Of a stretch of 7,025 bases of DNA, positions 1-6,300 are shown piece after piece. The position numbers and the translations under genes are program-made. A model generated the notes under the pieces. That model did not search any database. It was not told where the DNA came from and worked only from the letters and a program-made list of their open reading frames with translations. Source of the DNA: Pseudomonadota bacterium (GTDB lineage: Bacteria > Desulfobacterota > Anaeroferrophillalia > Anaeroferrophillales > Anaeroferrophillaceae); NCBI GenBank assembly GCA_011042595.1, contig DQWO01000167.1, positions 1 to 7,025 of the forward strand, written 5' to 3'. Positions within the stretch are counted from its first letter, which is position 1. The number at the start of each line of letters is the position of its first letter.

Positions 1-776
1 AATCCAACACTGATAAGAACGCTGCTTCTTTTGATGGCAATAACGTAGGGAACCTGGACAAGGCTGATGGCATGCATTTGAAATAACAACACCAGGGCGG
101 CACATAGACCGATTGGTAGTAATCTTTTTAATTGTTTGATGGTCATGATCTTTCCAGTGTCTGGAGTAGTGAGCCAGACAAATGGAAACATGGCCACGGC
201 AACAACGGATTCGATCGCGATAAGCCAGAAAATAGGGGAGGTACAAGTAATACCGATTTTATCGATATTCGCGGTGATACTCCAGATAACGGCAACTGCC
301 AGCATCATTCTCGGCCCGGGTTCCCTGAACAGAGCCCTGAAAGGAGCACCTACTCCCTCCTTAATATTATTGATATTGAGCAGGTACGATCCTGCAACAA
401 TCATGACAATACCTATAATTGTGATTGGAGCAGGAAATTCTCCGGTCATCAATGGTGATGTCAACAGCAGAAACAGGGGAGTGAAGGTGATCATCGGAAT
501 AGTTATTGATAACTCAGATGATCTGATCGCCTTTATATAGAGAATGGTCGCGGCCACATGAAGGATTCCACCGGCAACCAGGGCCAGCCAGAATTGCTTG
601 TTAACATCAGGAATTTCAATGACCAGGAGAAAGGGAAGGAGAAAAGGAAGGGTGCCAACACTCCAAAACCAGGCGATCAGATAGGTGGTAGCTGAATCAA
701 GTGCAGTTTTACTGAAAACATCTTTCAGGGATGCAAAAAAGGCTGTCAGCAAGGATAGGATGAGCCAAATTTTCAT
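1..776 (-). CDS. EamA/DMT-family membrane transporter, 3' end cut by window edge
   Basis: This reading frame is open from an ATG at 776-774 to the left edge, giving 258 codons plus two bases. The product is almost entirely hydrophobic, with about eight or nine candidate membrane segments before the edge. It has the two-repeat layout of the drug/metabolite transporter (EamA) superfamily: repeat one about residues 3-135, a polar linker about 136-155, and repeat two from about 156. Family-like features are the N-terminal segment followed by DVFSK, the LYIKAIRSSELS stretch near residue 80, and PYVIAIKRSSVLISVG at 243-258. Family members are usually near 300 residues, so about 40 are probably missing. 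EamA proteins sit in the inner membrane and export or import small metabolites; the substrate cannot be read here. No good ribosome site precedes the ATG, because a structured element ends about ten bases upstream. Transporter family is likely; exact role is unknown. Confidence 0.85.
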   Translation of the reverse strand, partial: MKIWLILSLLTAFFASLKDVFSKTALDSATTYLIAWFWSVGTLPFLLPFLLVIEIPDVNKQFWLALVAGGILHVAATILYIKAIRSSELSITIPMITFTPLFLLLTSPLMTGEFPAPITIIGIVMIVAGSYLLNINNIKEGVGAPFRALFREPGPRMMLAVAVIWSITANIDKIGITCTSPIFWLIAIESVVAVAMFPFVWLTTPDTGKIMTIKQLKRLLPIGLCAALVLLFQMHAISLVQVPYVIAIKRSSVLISVG

Positions 777-778
777 TT

Positions 779-786
779 TGTTTGAT
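779..786. repeat. Candidate target-site duplication, left copy
   Basis: TGTTTGAT here is identical to 1000-1007, and the two copies bracket the terminal inverted repeats. An 8-bp duplication occurs in several insertion-sequence families. A chance 8-bp match is possible, but the placement at both element ends favours a real duplication. Confidence 0.6.
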
Positions 787-788
787 CT

Positions 789-803
789 CAACTTTCTGAC
801 TTG
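789..803. repeat. Left terminal inverted repeat of the element
   Basis: CAACTTTCTGACTTG is the exact reverse complement of 985-999. Two extra bases (CT, 787-788) separate it from the candidate 8-bp duplication, so the true left boundary may be 787 or 789. Confidence 0.85.
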
Positions 804-856
804 TATTGCCAGGGATACATTACAGGATGTTCGGGCTTGGCTCATAGCGGTTTTGG

Positions 857-893
857 CCGCCGAACGAATTACCTGGATGGTGATTCGCGGCGG
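857..893. repeat. Internal hairpin 1 of the element
   Basis: CCGCCG (857-862) pairs with CGGCGG (888-893), and CGAAT (865-869) pairs with ATTCG (883-887). A two-base AA bulge lies at 863-864 and the loop is 13 bases. The stem totals 11 base pairs and sits inside the imperfect 825-843/937-955 stem. Confidence 0.75.
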
Positions 894-904
894 ACGCCTC
901 GGAA

Positions 905-924
905 GCCGGCCATGGACGGCCGGC
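905..924. repeat. Internal hairpin 2 of the element, GC-only 7-bp stem
   Basis: GCCGGCC (905-911) and GGCCGGC (918-924) form a perfect 7-bp stem around the six-base loop ATGGAC. It lies beside hairpin 1 within the larger imperfect stem, so the element could fold as a stem opening into two hairpins. Confidence 0.75.
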
Positions 925-984
925 GAGAATGAGCGAGAGCCATGCCGGAACATCCCGAGAAATTTCTTTCAGCTGTTTTTAGCG

Positions 985-999
985 CAAGTCAGAAAGTTG
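985..999. repeat. Right terminal inverted repeat of the element
   Basis: CAAGTCAGAAAGTTG pairs without mismatch with 789-803. It directly abuts the right copy of the candidate target duplication, which begins at 1000. Confidence 0.85.
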
Positions 1000-1007
1000 T
1001 GTTTGAT
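1000..1007. repeat. Candidate target-site duplication, right copy
   Basis: TGTTTGAT begins immediately after the right terminal inverted repeat and matches 779-786 exactly. The rest of the gap to the next gene (1008-1087) is AT-rich and holds no gene or convincing site that I can support. Confidence 0.6.
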
Positions 1008-1087
1008 TATAAAAAGGAAAAGAAGTAGAAATCCTTTGATCGGGGTTGAAGGTATCTTCTGGGTTATGGTTTGATAAAACCCGATTT

Positions 1088-2083
1088 TTACTGGTGCAGT
1101 AATGCTTCTGCCTTTCGATAAGCCTTATTCTTTTGGTTGAAATACATTGAAATCACATTTTTCGATGGGGAGATATGGGAATTTCGACTTGGAATATTCA
1201 CCGGCAGCCAGGCTGAGGGAATGAAGGTGGCAATTGTCAGCAAAATAAATGAGATAAGAGATATATAAAGGATACCTGTTACTACTTTATTCCATTGGCC
1301 GGATCCTGGAATTCTGCCAAGTGTAGCCGCTTTTTCTCCTTTTTGAGCAATAATGCCACTTTCTAAAAAGTAGTTCAGGATACGATAAACATTGTATTTC
1401 CCCAGCAGACTTTTATCAGTGATATCCTGAACTGTATTATTTTTAGTGACTAACTCCAGAATGGTTCGCTCCTCAACCGGCAACCTGTCTTTGAAATCTT
1501 CAGAAAAAAGATTGTCGTCAGTTTCAGAGGCAAAAGTTGAAACTGATTCATAAATAGCATTGGCAGAAGGGATATTCTGTTCAAAAACAGAAAATTCATC
1601 CATTTGTCTCAATATTTCAAACAGGACAAAATCAGATGGCTGGGGAGGAAGATATGGTGTTTCATGGACTATGGAGGTGGGTTGAAAGGTATAAGAGCCT
1701 TTTTTCCATTTCAATATGCATGTCAGGGCTTCAAATATTCTCAGGAGATTAAGTCTGCCGACTTCCTCGGCATTCATGACTTCATGTTCAACCAGTATCT
1801 GTTCCAAAGATATATTTCGACGTATTTGCTCCTGGCGTAAATTACTGAGGCGGGATGCCAATAATCGACCTGATTTTTTCAACATCTGTTCCAGGTCAAA
1901 TTCCTGGTTTGGCATCCCGGGATTCATGCCAATAATTTGCCCGCCTTTGAAAGACAATGCAATTTGGCCAACCGTACTTTTAACCGTCAGGATGCCGGTC
2001 TTCTGCTGCTGCGAAATCAGCTGCAATACATCGGTAAGATCAAAACCACCGAGATATCCTTTTAATTCATTGTTGGCATTCAT
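1088..2083 (-). CDS. DUF4388 (PATAN) protein with winged-helix-like segment and one membrane anchor
   Basis: The N-terminal part (about residues 5-165) reads as a DUF4388/PATAN domain. It shows LKGYLGGFDLTDVLQLISQQ, then KTGILTVKS and the short strands with FKGGQIIGMN, followed by helical EQILVEH and the LLRIFEALTCILKWKKGSYTF segment. Residues about 200-246 (LPVEERTILELV through YRILNYFLESGIIA) resemble a small winged-helix fold. One strong membrane helix lies at about 267-292, followed by a short basic tail of about 39 residues. PATAN domains occur beside response-regulator and polarity/motility systems, mostly as protein-interaction modules; no enzyme motif is seen. The gene is last in a four-gene run, beginning 14 bp after the stop of the preceding gene. 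The ATG has only a weak GTGAG-like site nine bases upstream, so translation probably depends on coupling. No convincing terminator follows. Confidence 0.8.
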   Translation of the reverse strand: MNANNELKGYLGGFDLTDVLQLISQQQKTGILTVKSTVGQIALSFKGGQIIGMNPGMPNQEFDLEQMLKKSGRLLASRLSNLRQEQIRRNISLEQILVEHEVMNAEEVGRLNLLRIFEALTCILKWKKGSYTFQPTSIVHETPYLPPQPSDFVLFEILRQMDEFSVFEQNIPSANAIYESVSTFASETDDNLFSEDFKDRLPVEERTILELVTKNNTVQDITDKSLLGKYNVYRILNYFLESGIIAQKGEKAATLGRIPGSGQWNKVVTGILYISLISFILLTIATFIPSAWLPVNIPSRNSHISPSKNVISMYFNQKNKAYRKAEALLHQ

Positions 2084-2097
2084 GAGTTTTGACTCAC

Positions 2098-4059
2098 TTA
2101 CTTAACCGTTGTTCGAAGAATAAGACGCTGTTGTTTGCGTTGACGCCAGCTATAGTAATTTGCCAGGCAGAAAACTATCAGGAGCAGCAGGGGAAAAACC
2201 AGCGGTCCCCAGACTGAACCGGGAGGAAATAAAGTTGTATTTATCATCCCCTTGTGGCACAGGATAATGCTGCCGGCAATCGCAAATGATCCACAAAGCA
2301 TCAAGATACCTCGGACAGTCTGTCCCAATGCCAGTTGATAGGTCCCTGGAACTACAAAACCGGTCAAGAAAAAAAATCCATCCATAAGCCAGCTGAAACT
2401 CCTGATTTTTTTTCCTTGTCTAATAGCAAAAGAATCATTGGCAGTTTGACGACTGATATGCAGGCATGAAGGACATGCATCAGATATACGACCAATGCCA
2501 TGGAACCTGACGCCGCACAAGGGACAAAATCGTCCCGATGAATCCATTTTTATCCATAAGATACTCATAATGAGTACTATAATGCCTATAAATGTAAGAT
2601 AAGAGGCTGTTCCGCCCCAAGGTGAAAAGTATTGGCGGAAAAAATCATTTTTCAATTCGGAGGTCAAGGGATGTCTGGTCACATAATGATAGGTGTAAGA
2701 CCAGGGTAAGGGTTCATGAACAAGCACAGGCGCGTTCGCATTTTGCCCTTTTGTCAATTGGCGATTAATTATTTCAGGAGCTAGCTTCCATGCCTGGATG
2801 AAAGATGCCTCACTTTGGGTTAAAGAAAATGACTCTTTGATATAGGCATGACTAAGGTTATAATGATAAATCCCACTGGTTGGATCAACCCCTATGGCTT
2901 TCTTGTAGGTGGAAATAGCAACTTCAATCTGATCATCCATATAATAATAATTACCCAGATTATTATAGATGGCGGCTGGGGGATGAGGATCTTGCCTGAT
3001 AAGCTCTTCGAGAAAAGAGATGGCGGCGGCGGTCCTTTTTTCTTTGCCTGCAATTGCTGCCCGGGAAAAAAGCTGCAGTCTTTGTCCTGCCTCTGATGGT
3101 TGGGGCTGGATGATATTTTGCTGGTCACTGTCCTGGTAGCTGTCAAAATTGATGGATATAGCTGACTGAAAGAATGGAGTCCCGATACTGTCAATAATCT
3201 TTATTCCATTTTGATACGCAAAAGGAGATATGGTCAGCAGAAGGATAAGAACAAAGCTGCAGGCCTTTTCTCTGAAAGAATAATAAGGGAAAAAACAGGT
3301 AAACAGCAACAGCAGGCCAGGAAGCAACATAAAGGAACGCCAGATCAAAACATTGACAGAAAAGAGCACCGCAAACAAAATAATCGCAGCTGATTTACTA
3401 TCCAATTGCCGCTCCCAACTTTCCCTCAAAGCCCGAAAATATTTCAGGCTTAATACAATATGAATGATGACAAATAGCCACAGGGGCAAAAAAGTAAGAA
3501 CAAAACAGATTCCGGCAAATAACTGCAGTCTTTCAAGATAATTGAAAAAAAGTATTTTAATCCCTGAGAAATAGGAATTAAGGGATGAAAGCCATTGTTT
3601 TCGGCTAAAATATAACTGGCTTTCAGCTTGATAGGGAAAAGAATAATCAGGGGACAAGTTTAAAGCTTTATCAACCAGGGCCTTTGCACCGGTATCATCA
3701 TGCCGTTCATGGGCCTGCTGGGCCAAAATCAATAATGCCAATGAGTAGGGTGTTGCATTGGCAAAACCGGAATTTTTGCGTACTGTCAGCAGGTTGTTGA
3801 GGGTATTATCTATCTCCTGCATGTTGCGATTATTATAGGCCTGAAGAAAATTCTGCCATGATTCCTCCATCAACGAGATCATTGAAACAGAACTGACCTG
3901 AACTTGCTTGGCAGGTTCAGGTTGACTATCTTCCGCAAATATCCATGCGTTTGCAGGTAAAGGTATGCATAGTATCAGGATGCCGGAGCCCATCATGAAA
4001 AGCAGAATGACAGACCAGAACCACCTTCTTACTGGCTGATTTACGATGTTGCTAATCAT
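2098..4059 (-). CDS. Polytopic membrane protein with TPR repeats and a four-cysteine zinc ribbon
   Basis: The 653-residue product starts with a hydrophobic segment (about 12-34) ending in ANA-W at 36-39, a signal peptide or first anchor. TPR-like helices lie at about 105-160, with ALVDKALNLSPDYSFPY. Four hydrophobic helices follow at about 180-203, 223-240, 243-262 and 266-281. A clear TPR block is at about 335-430, with YNNLGNYYYMDDQIEVAIST and YHYNLSHAY. After another membrane helix (487-503) comes a zinc-ribbon motif, CPLC at 512-515 and CPSC at 529-532. Two or three further hydrophobic stretches lie between 557 and 634, before a basic tail. The ATG overlaps the end of the GTPase gene by 8 bp. 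An AGG directly abuts the ATG, too close for a normal ribosome site, and a TGA lies in frame just upstream, so translational coupling is likely. I do not recognise the full-length family; a scaffold or assembly role is inference. Confidence 0.8.
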   Translation of the reverse strand: MISNIVNQPVRRWFWSVILLFMMGSGILILCIPLPANAWIFAEDSQPEPAKQVQVSSVSMISLMEESWQNFLQAYNNRNMQEIDNTLNNLLTVRKNSGFANATPYSLALLILAQQAHERHDDTGAKALVDKALNLSPDYSFPYQAESQLYFSRKQWLSSLNSYFSGIKILFFNYLERLQLFAGICFVLTFLPLWLFVIIHIVLSLKYFRALRESWERQLDSKSAAIILFAVLFSVNVLIWRSFMLLPGLLLLFTCFFPYYSFREKACSFVLILLLTISPFAYQNGIKIIDSIGTPFFQSAISINFDSYQDSDQQNIIQPQPSEAGQRLQLFSRAAIAGKEKRTAAAISFLEELIRQDPHPPAAIYNNLGNYYYMDDQIEVAISTYKKAIGVDPTSGIYHYNLSHAYIKESFSLTQSEASFIQAWKLAPEIINRQLTKGQNANAPVLVHEPLPWSYTYHYVTRHPLTSELKNDFFRQYFSPWGGTASYLTFIGIIVLIMSILWIKMDSSGRFCPLCGVRFHGIGRISDACPSCLHISRQTANDSFAIRQGKKIRSFSWLMDGFFFLTGFVVPGTYQLALGQTVRGILMLCGSFAIAGSIILCHKGMINTTLFPPGSVWGPLVFPLLLLIVFCLANYYSWRQRKQQRLILRTTVK

Positions 4060-5002
4060 CCTTTTTCAACAGATGGTTAATGGTAAGTGATAAATCAACC
4101 GATAAAAGCTGGCTGTGATTTTCATTGACGGCCAATTGTACCGGAATGGTGATGGTGTAAGGACTGTTAATAATTGTTTTGCCAACCCTGACAATCTCGG
4201 GTTTGAACTCTCCTCCGGATAACCCGGGAGTATCCTGGTGTGGTTCCAGCGATGGCACAGGTGACTCTTCTTCCCGGGTCAGAGCAATGCGGGGAACTTC
4301 AATCTCTGGTTTTTGTCCGGTTTCCTCCGGGTGAAACTCTGTTTTCGGGGAAAAAGAGGAAATGGATGGAGTAGGGGCGCTAGATGGCTGAACCTGCTTG
4401 GCCCGTGAAGCTGAAGAACTTTTTTGCTTCAGGTTTTGCAAGACCATTTTGCAGCAATTGGTCAGGGTTGGCAATACCCCGGTACCATTGACAGCAACAG
4501 ACTCAAAAAAAGGAAGTGAACCTGGATTCAACTGTTTATTAAGCTCTTCAATGCTCAGGACATCCGGCATATCCCGTTTGTTATACTGAATAATCAAAGG
4601 AATATTTTCCAGATTGCGATTATAGTACTGCAGGTTTTCTTTAAGATTCTGAAAGCTTTCAATATTTTCACGAGTCATGGAACGTTGAGAATCCGCCACA
4701 AAAATAATTCCGTCAACACCTGTTAAGACAGCTTTTCGGGTTGAATTATAGTAAACCTGTCCCGGCACCGTGTAGATATGAAATCTGGTTTTAAAACCAC
4801 CGATATTTTCCAACTCAATAGGCAGGAAATCAAAAAAAAGGGTCCGGTCACTATCGGTAGCCAATGAAACCAGTTCTCCCCTCTGCTTGGGATTAAGCTT
4901 TAGATGGATGTATTGGACATTCGTGGTCTTACCGCAAAGAGCCGGACCATAATAAACAATCTTAGCCCCAATCTCTTTTTTCTGATAATTGAAAATTGCC
5001 AT
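4052..5002 (-). CDS. MglA-family Ras-like GTPase with C-terminal extension
   Basis: Residues 1-194 form a small GTPase domain of the bacterial MglA family. The P-loop GPALCGKT is at 19-26 and switch I lies around LATDSDRTLFFDF (47-59). The G3 motif reads TVPGQ (78-82), with the Thr78 that marks MglA proteins where Ras has Asp. NKRD is at 141-144 and a G5-like ESVAVNGTG at 167-175. Arg53 and Gln82, the residues MglA uses for intrinsic GTP hydrolysis, are both present. MglA itself is about 195 residues. Here a Ser/Pro-rich linker (about 195-265) leads to a strand-rich tail (about 268-316) that I do not recognise. MglA proteins are cytoplasmic polarity switches for gliding or type IV pili. The ATG has AGGA five bases upstream. 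The gene starts 15 bp after the TPR gene and overlaps the next gene by 8 bp. No MglB/Roadblock partner is encoded nearby. Confidence 0.92.
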   Translation of the reverse strand: MAIFNYQKKEIGAKIVYYGPALCGKTTNVQYIHLKLNPKQRGELVSLATDSDRTLFFDFLPIELENIGGFKTRFHIYTVPGQVYYNSTRKAVLTGVDGIIFVADSQRSMTRENIESFQNLKENLQYYNRNLENIPLIIQYNKRDMPDVLSIEELNKQLNPGSLPFFESVAVNGTGVLPTLTNCCKMVLQNLKQKSSSASRAKQVQPSSAPTPSISSFSPKTEFHPEETGQKPEIEVPRIALTREEESPVPSLEPHQDTPGLSGGEFKPEIVRVGKTIINSPYTITIPVQLAVNENHSQLLSVDLSLTINHLLKKDD

Positions 5003-5007
5003 ATTTA

Positions 5008-5013
5008 TCCTGT
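5008..5013 (-). promoter_or_regulatory. Ribosome binding site of the GTPase gene
   Basis: On the minus strand ACAGGA lies five bases before the ATG at 5002. It falls inside the 15-bp gap to the TPR gene stop and supports this start. Confidence 0.65.
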
Positions 5014-5017
5014 CGAG

Positions 5018-6154
5018 TTATAATATTTCAATTCCTTCTTCCAGTGAAGATATTTCCTCTGCTACGTTTTGAAATTCAGGATCAATGGAATAAGCCTCCC
5101 GGAAAGACTCTAAAGCCCGCAAGGGATCATCCATCTGTTTAAATGTTAAGCCAAGTTCATATTTGAAAGAAAGAAAGTCCTGACGCCGTAGGCCTCGTTC
5201 CCGTAGTCCCTGTTGAAATTGCGATAATGATTCCTGCAGATCCCCTGTCTCTCTGAATATTCTGCCTCGCAGCAGCAGGGCAGGTACTCTGAAACTGGCA
5301 AATTGAAGGGCAATAGTACTTTCTTCCAGGGCCTGTTCGGTCATCCCCAGCTCACTGTAAGCCAGGGCCATGTTATAGTGGAATTTCTGTTGATTTATAT
5401 CATCATCTGGGATTTTATCACTTTCTTCGGCAAAAGTTTTTTTCAAGGTTTGGAAAATTTGTTCGACGCCAATATCTTCTTCATTATCAATGTCAGCGTT
5501 TTCCTGATCAATTTCACTGTCCAAGGTGTTTAATTCACCTGACAACTCGGCACTTAGGTCAAAAAAGTCTTCCCCTTCGGCAGTATTTACCTTCAGATTA
5601 TCATTATTTTCAGAATGTTCAGCAACTATGATATCCGAGTAAACGCTTTTTTCAGCTTCCTGAAAATCCGGAAACAGCCGGTGCATCATTCGCCGAAATT
5701 TTTCCTTGTCAGGGGCAATCTCAAGGATCTTTTCAAGAATTCCAAGAGCTTCATTGGGTTGATCATCCTGCTGATAAAGTTCAAAAACCCGCTGATAATA
5801 GATTATTGCATCAGCAAAAAGATTTTCCCGTTGATATATCCTGGCAAGTTGCAGATTGCCATCCACATGTCCGGGGTCTACCTTGATGATTTTTTTATAG
5901 ACCGCAATTGCCATCGGAGAAAAACCATGATCCAGATAAAGCCTGGCTGCCGTACCATATTCAGCAATAGCCTCTTCTTTCTCTCCGATTGTCAATAAGA
6001 GCTCAGCCAGTTTAATTCGAATGCGGAAATTCTTCGAATTTTCCGCCAGTTGATGCCGATAGATATCAATGGTTGAAGTCGTCGTAGAATCTGTTTTTTT
6101 CTTAGTAGAAAATAGATCTTTGAATCTTTTAAAGAATCCTGGAGATGATGCCAA
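5018..6154 (-). CDS. Soluble TPR-repeat protein, TTG start
   Basis: This 378-residue protein consists of two TPR blocks joined by an acidic linker. The N-terminus is basic and partly amphipathic (FFKRFKDLFSTKKK, 7-20). Block one (about 30-150) shows TPR signatures such as LAELLLTIGEKEEAIAEY and LQLARIYQRENLFADAIIYY. The linker (about 165-250) is rich in Asp and Glu and contains EDFFDLSAEL (195-204). Block two (about 255-365) includes FHYNMALAYSELGMTEQALE and the final LRALESFREAYSIDPEF. There is no signal peptide or membrane helix, so it is cytoplasmic and probably binds other proteins, plausibly the GTPase encoded next. The start is TTG at 6154-6152, chosen because AGGAA lies seven bases upstream and no in-frame ATG is close. 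It is the first gene of the four-gene run, facing the divergent promoter region. Confidence 0.85.
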   Translation of the reverse strand: MASSPGFFKRFKDLFSTKKKTDSTTTSTIDIYRHQLAENSKNFRIRIKLAELLLTIGEKEEAIAEYGTAARLYLDHGFSPMAIAVYKKIIKVDPGHVDGNLQLARIYQRENLFADAIIYYQRVFELYQQDDQPNEALGILEKILEIAPDKEKFRRMMHRLFPDFQEAEKSVYSDIIVAEHSENNDNLKVNTAEGEDFFDLSAELSGELNTLDSEIDQENADIDNEEDIGVEQIFQTLKKTFAEESDKIPDDDINQQKFHYNMALAYSELGMTEQALEESTIALQFASFRVPALLLRGRIFRETGDLQESLSQFQQGLRERGLRRQDFLSFKYELGLTFKQMDDPLRALESFREAYSIDPEFQNVAEEISSLEEGIEIL

Positions 6155-6161
6155 AATATAT

Positions 6162-6166
6162 TTCCT
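6162..6166 (-). promoter_or_regulatory. Ribosome binding site that decides the TTG start of the TPR gene
   Basis: On the minus strand AGGAA is separated by seven bases from TTG at 6154. This spacing is close to ideal and makes the non-ATG codon the most credible start. Confidence 0.65.
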
Positions 6167-6237
6167 GTAATGTATTGATGATTGCGGTTAATAAATGCCA
6201 AACAGGTGCAAATACTTCTTAACCATTCGCCAAAGTT

Positions 6238-6243
6238 ATTATA
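6238..6243 (-). promoter_or_regulatory. Possible -10 box for the four-gene operon
   Basis: The minus strand reads TATAAT here, a consensus -10 about 84 bases before the TTG start. No good -35 is found 16-18 bases upstream (the hexamer at 17 is ATCAAT). It overlaps a plus-strand TATAAT at 6240-6245 in a symmetric AT-rich patch, so it may be fortuitous or need an activator. Confidence 0.3.
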
Positions 6244-6247
6244 ATTT

Positions 6248-6276
6248 TTGACATTTATCTATTGATTTGCTAGATT
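6248..6276 (+). promoter_or_regulatory. Sigma-70-type promoter for the LD-carboxypeptidase gene
   Basis: A perfect -35 TTGACA (6248-6253) is followed after exactly 17 bases by TAGATT (6271-6276), which matches the -10 consensus at four of six positions. A TGC just before it forms an extended -10. The predicted transcript would start near 6283, about 54 bases before the ATG. Confidence 0.6.
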
Positions 6277-6284
6277 TCGATGTT

Positions 6285-6300
6285 CTGAAATCGGTTTCAG
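6285..6300 (+). promoter_or_regulatory. Small palindrome/hairpin in the leader
   Basis: CTGAAA (6285-6290) and TTTCAG (6295-6300) pair around a TCGG loop and are followed by TTTT. It lies right at the predicted transcription start. It could be an operator palindrome or a weak RNA hairpin; the 6-bp, AT-rich stem is too weak for a confident terminator call. Confidence 0.35.

Larger units (their letters stand above)
787..999. mobile_element. MITE-like structured element with terminal inverted repeats
   Basis: The ends carry a perfect 15-bp inverted repeat: CAACTTTCTGACTTG at 789-803 and its reverse complement at 985-999. The 8-bp direct repeat TGTTTGAT lies just outside (779-786 and 1000-1007), as expected of a target-site duplication. 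Inside is a second inverted repeat, 825-843 with 937-955, matching at 17 of 19 positions. Nested within that are two hairpins at 857-893 and 905-924. The centre (about 850-960) is visibly richer in G and C than the surrounding genes. No transposase is encoded, so this would be a non-autonomous element moved in trans. It lies between two minus-strand genes and stops about ten bases from the transporter start codon. A transcribed REP/BIME-like repeat is the main alternative. The repeats are seen directly; mobility is inferred. Confidence 0.72.

Noticed and set aside
132..540. Two overlapping plus-strand open frames
   Set aside because: They lie antisense to the well-supported EamA-type transporter, have no family-like motifs and no ribosome site, and look like shadows of that gene.
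1006..1011. Minus-strand TATAAT as a promoter for the transporter gene
   Set aside because: There is no -35 at suitable spacing, it overlaps the candidate target duplication, and it sits over 200 bases from the start codon behind the element.
685..1074. Plus-strand open frame of 129 codons running through the structured element
   Set aside because: It begins antisense inside the transporter gene and crosses both inverted repeats and hairpins. The composition follows the repeat, and no domain is recognisable.
1039..1089. ATCGGG/CCCGAT stem followed by a T-run, as a terminator
   Set aside because: The T-run is on the plus strand, while both flanking genes are on the minus strand. The loop is over 30 bases, so it does not fit the end of the minus-strand operon.
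2892..3194. Minus-strand 100-codon frame inside the zinc-ribbon/TPR gene
   Set aside because: It is wholly contained in another frame of a gene with clear TPR and membrane features; it is Pro/Ser/Lys-rich with no motif.
5992..6201. Minus-strand 69-codon frame overlapping the start of the TPR gene
   Set aside because: It is out of frame with the TPR repeats, begins at a TTG without a ribosome site, and shows no family resemblance.
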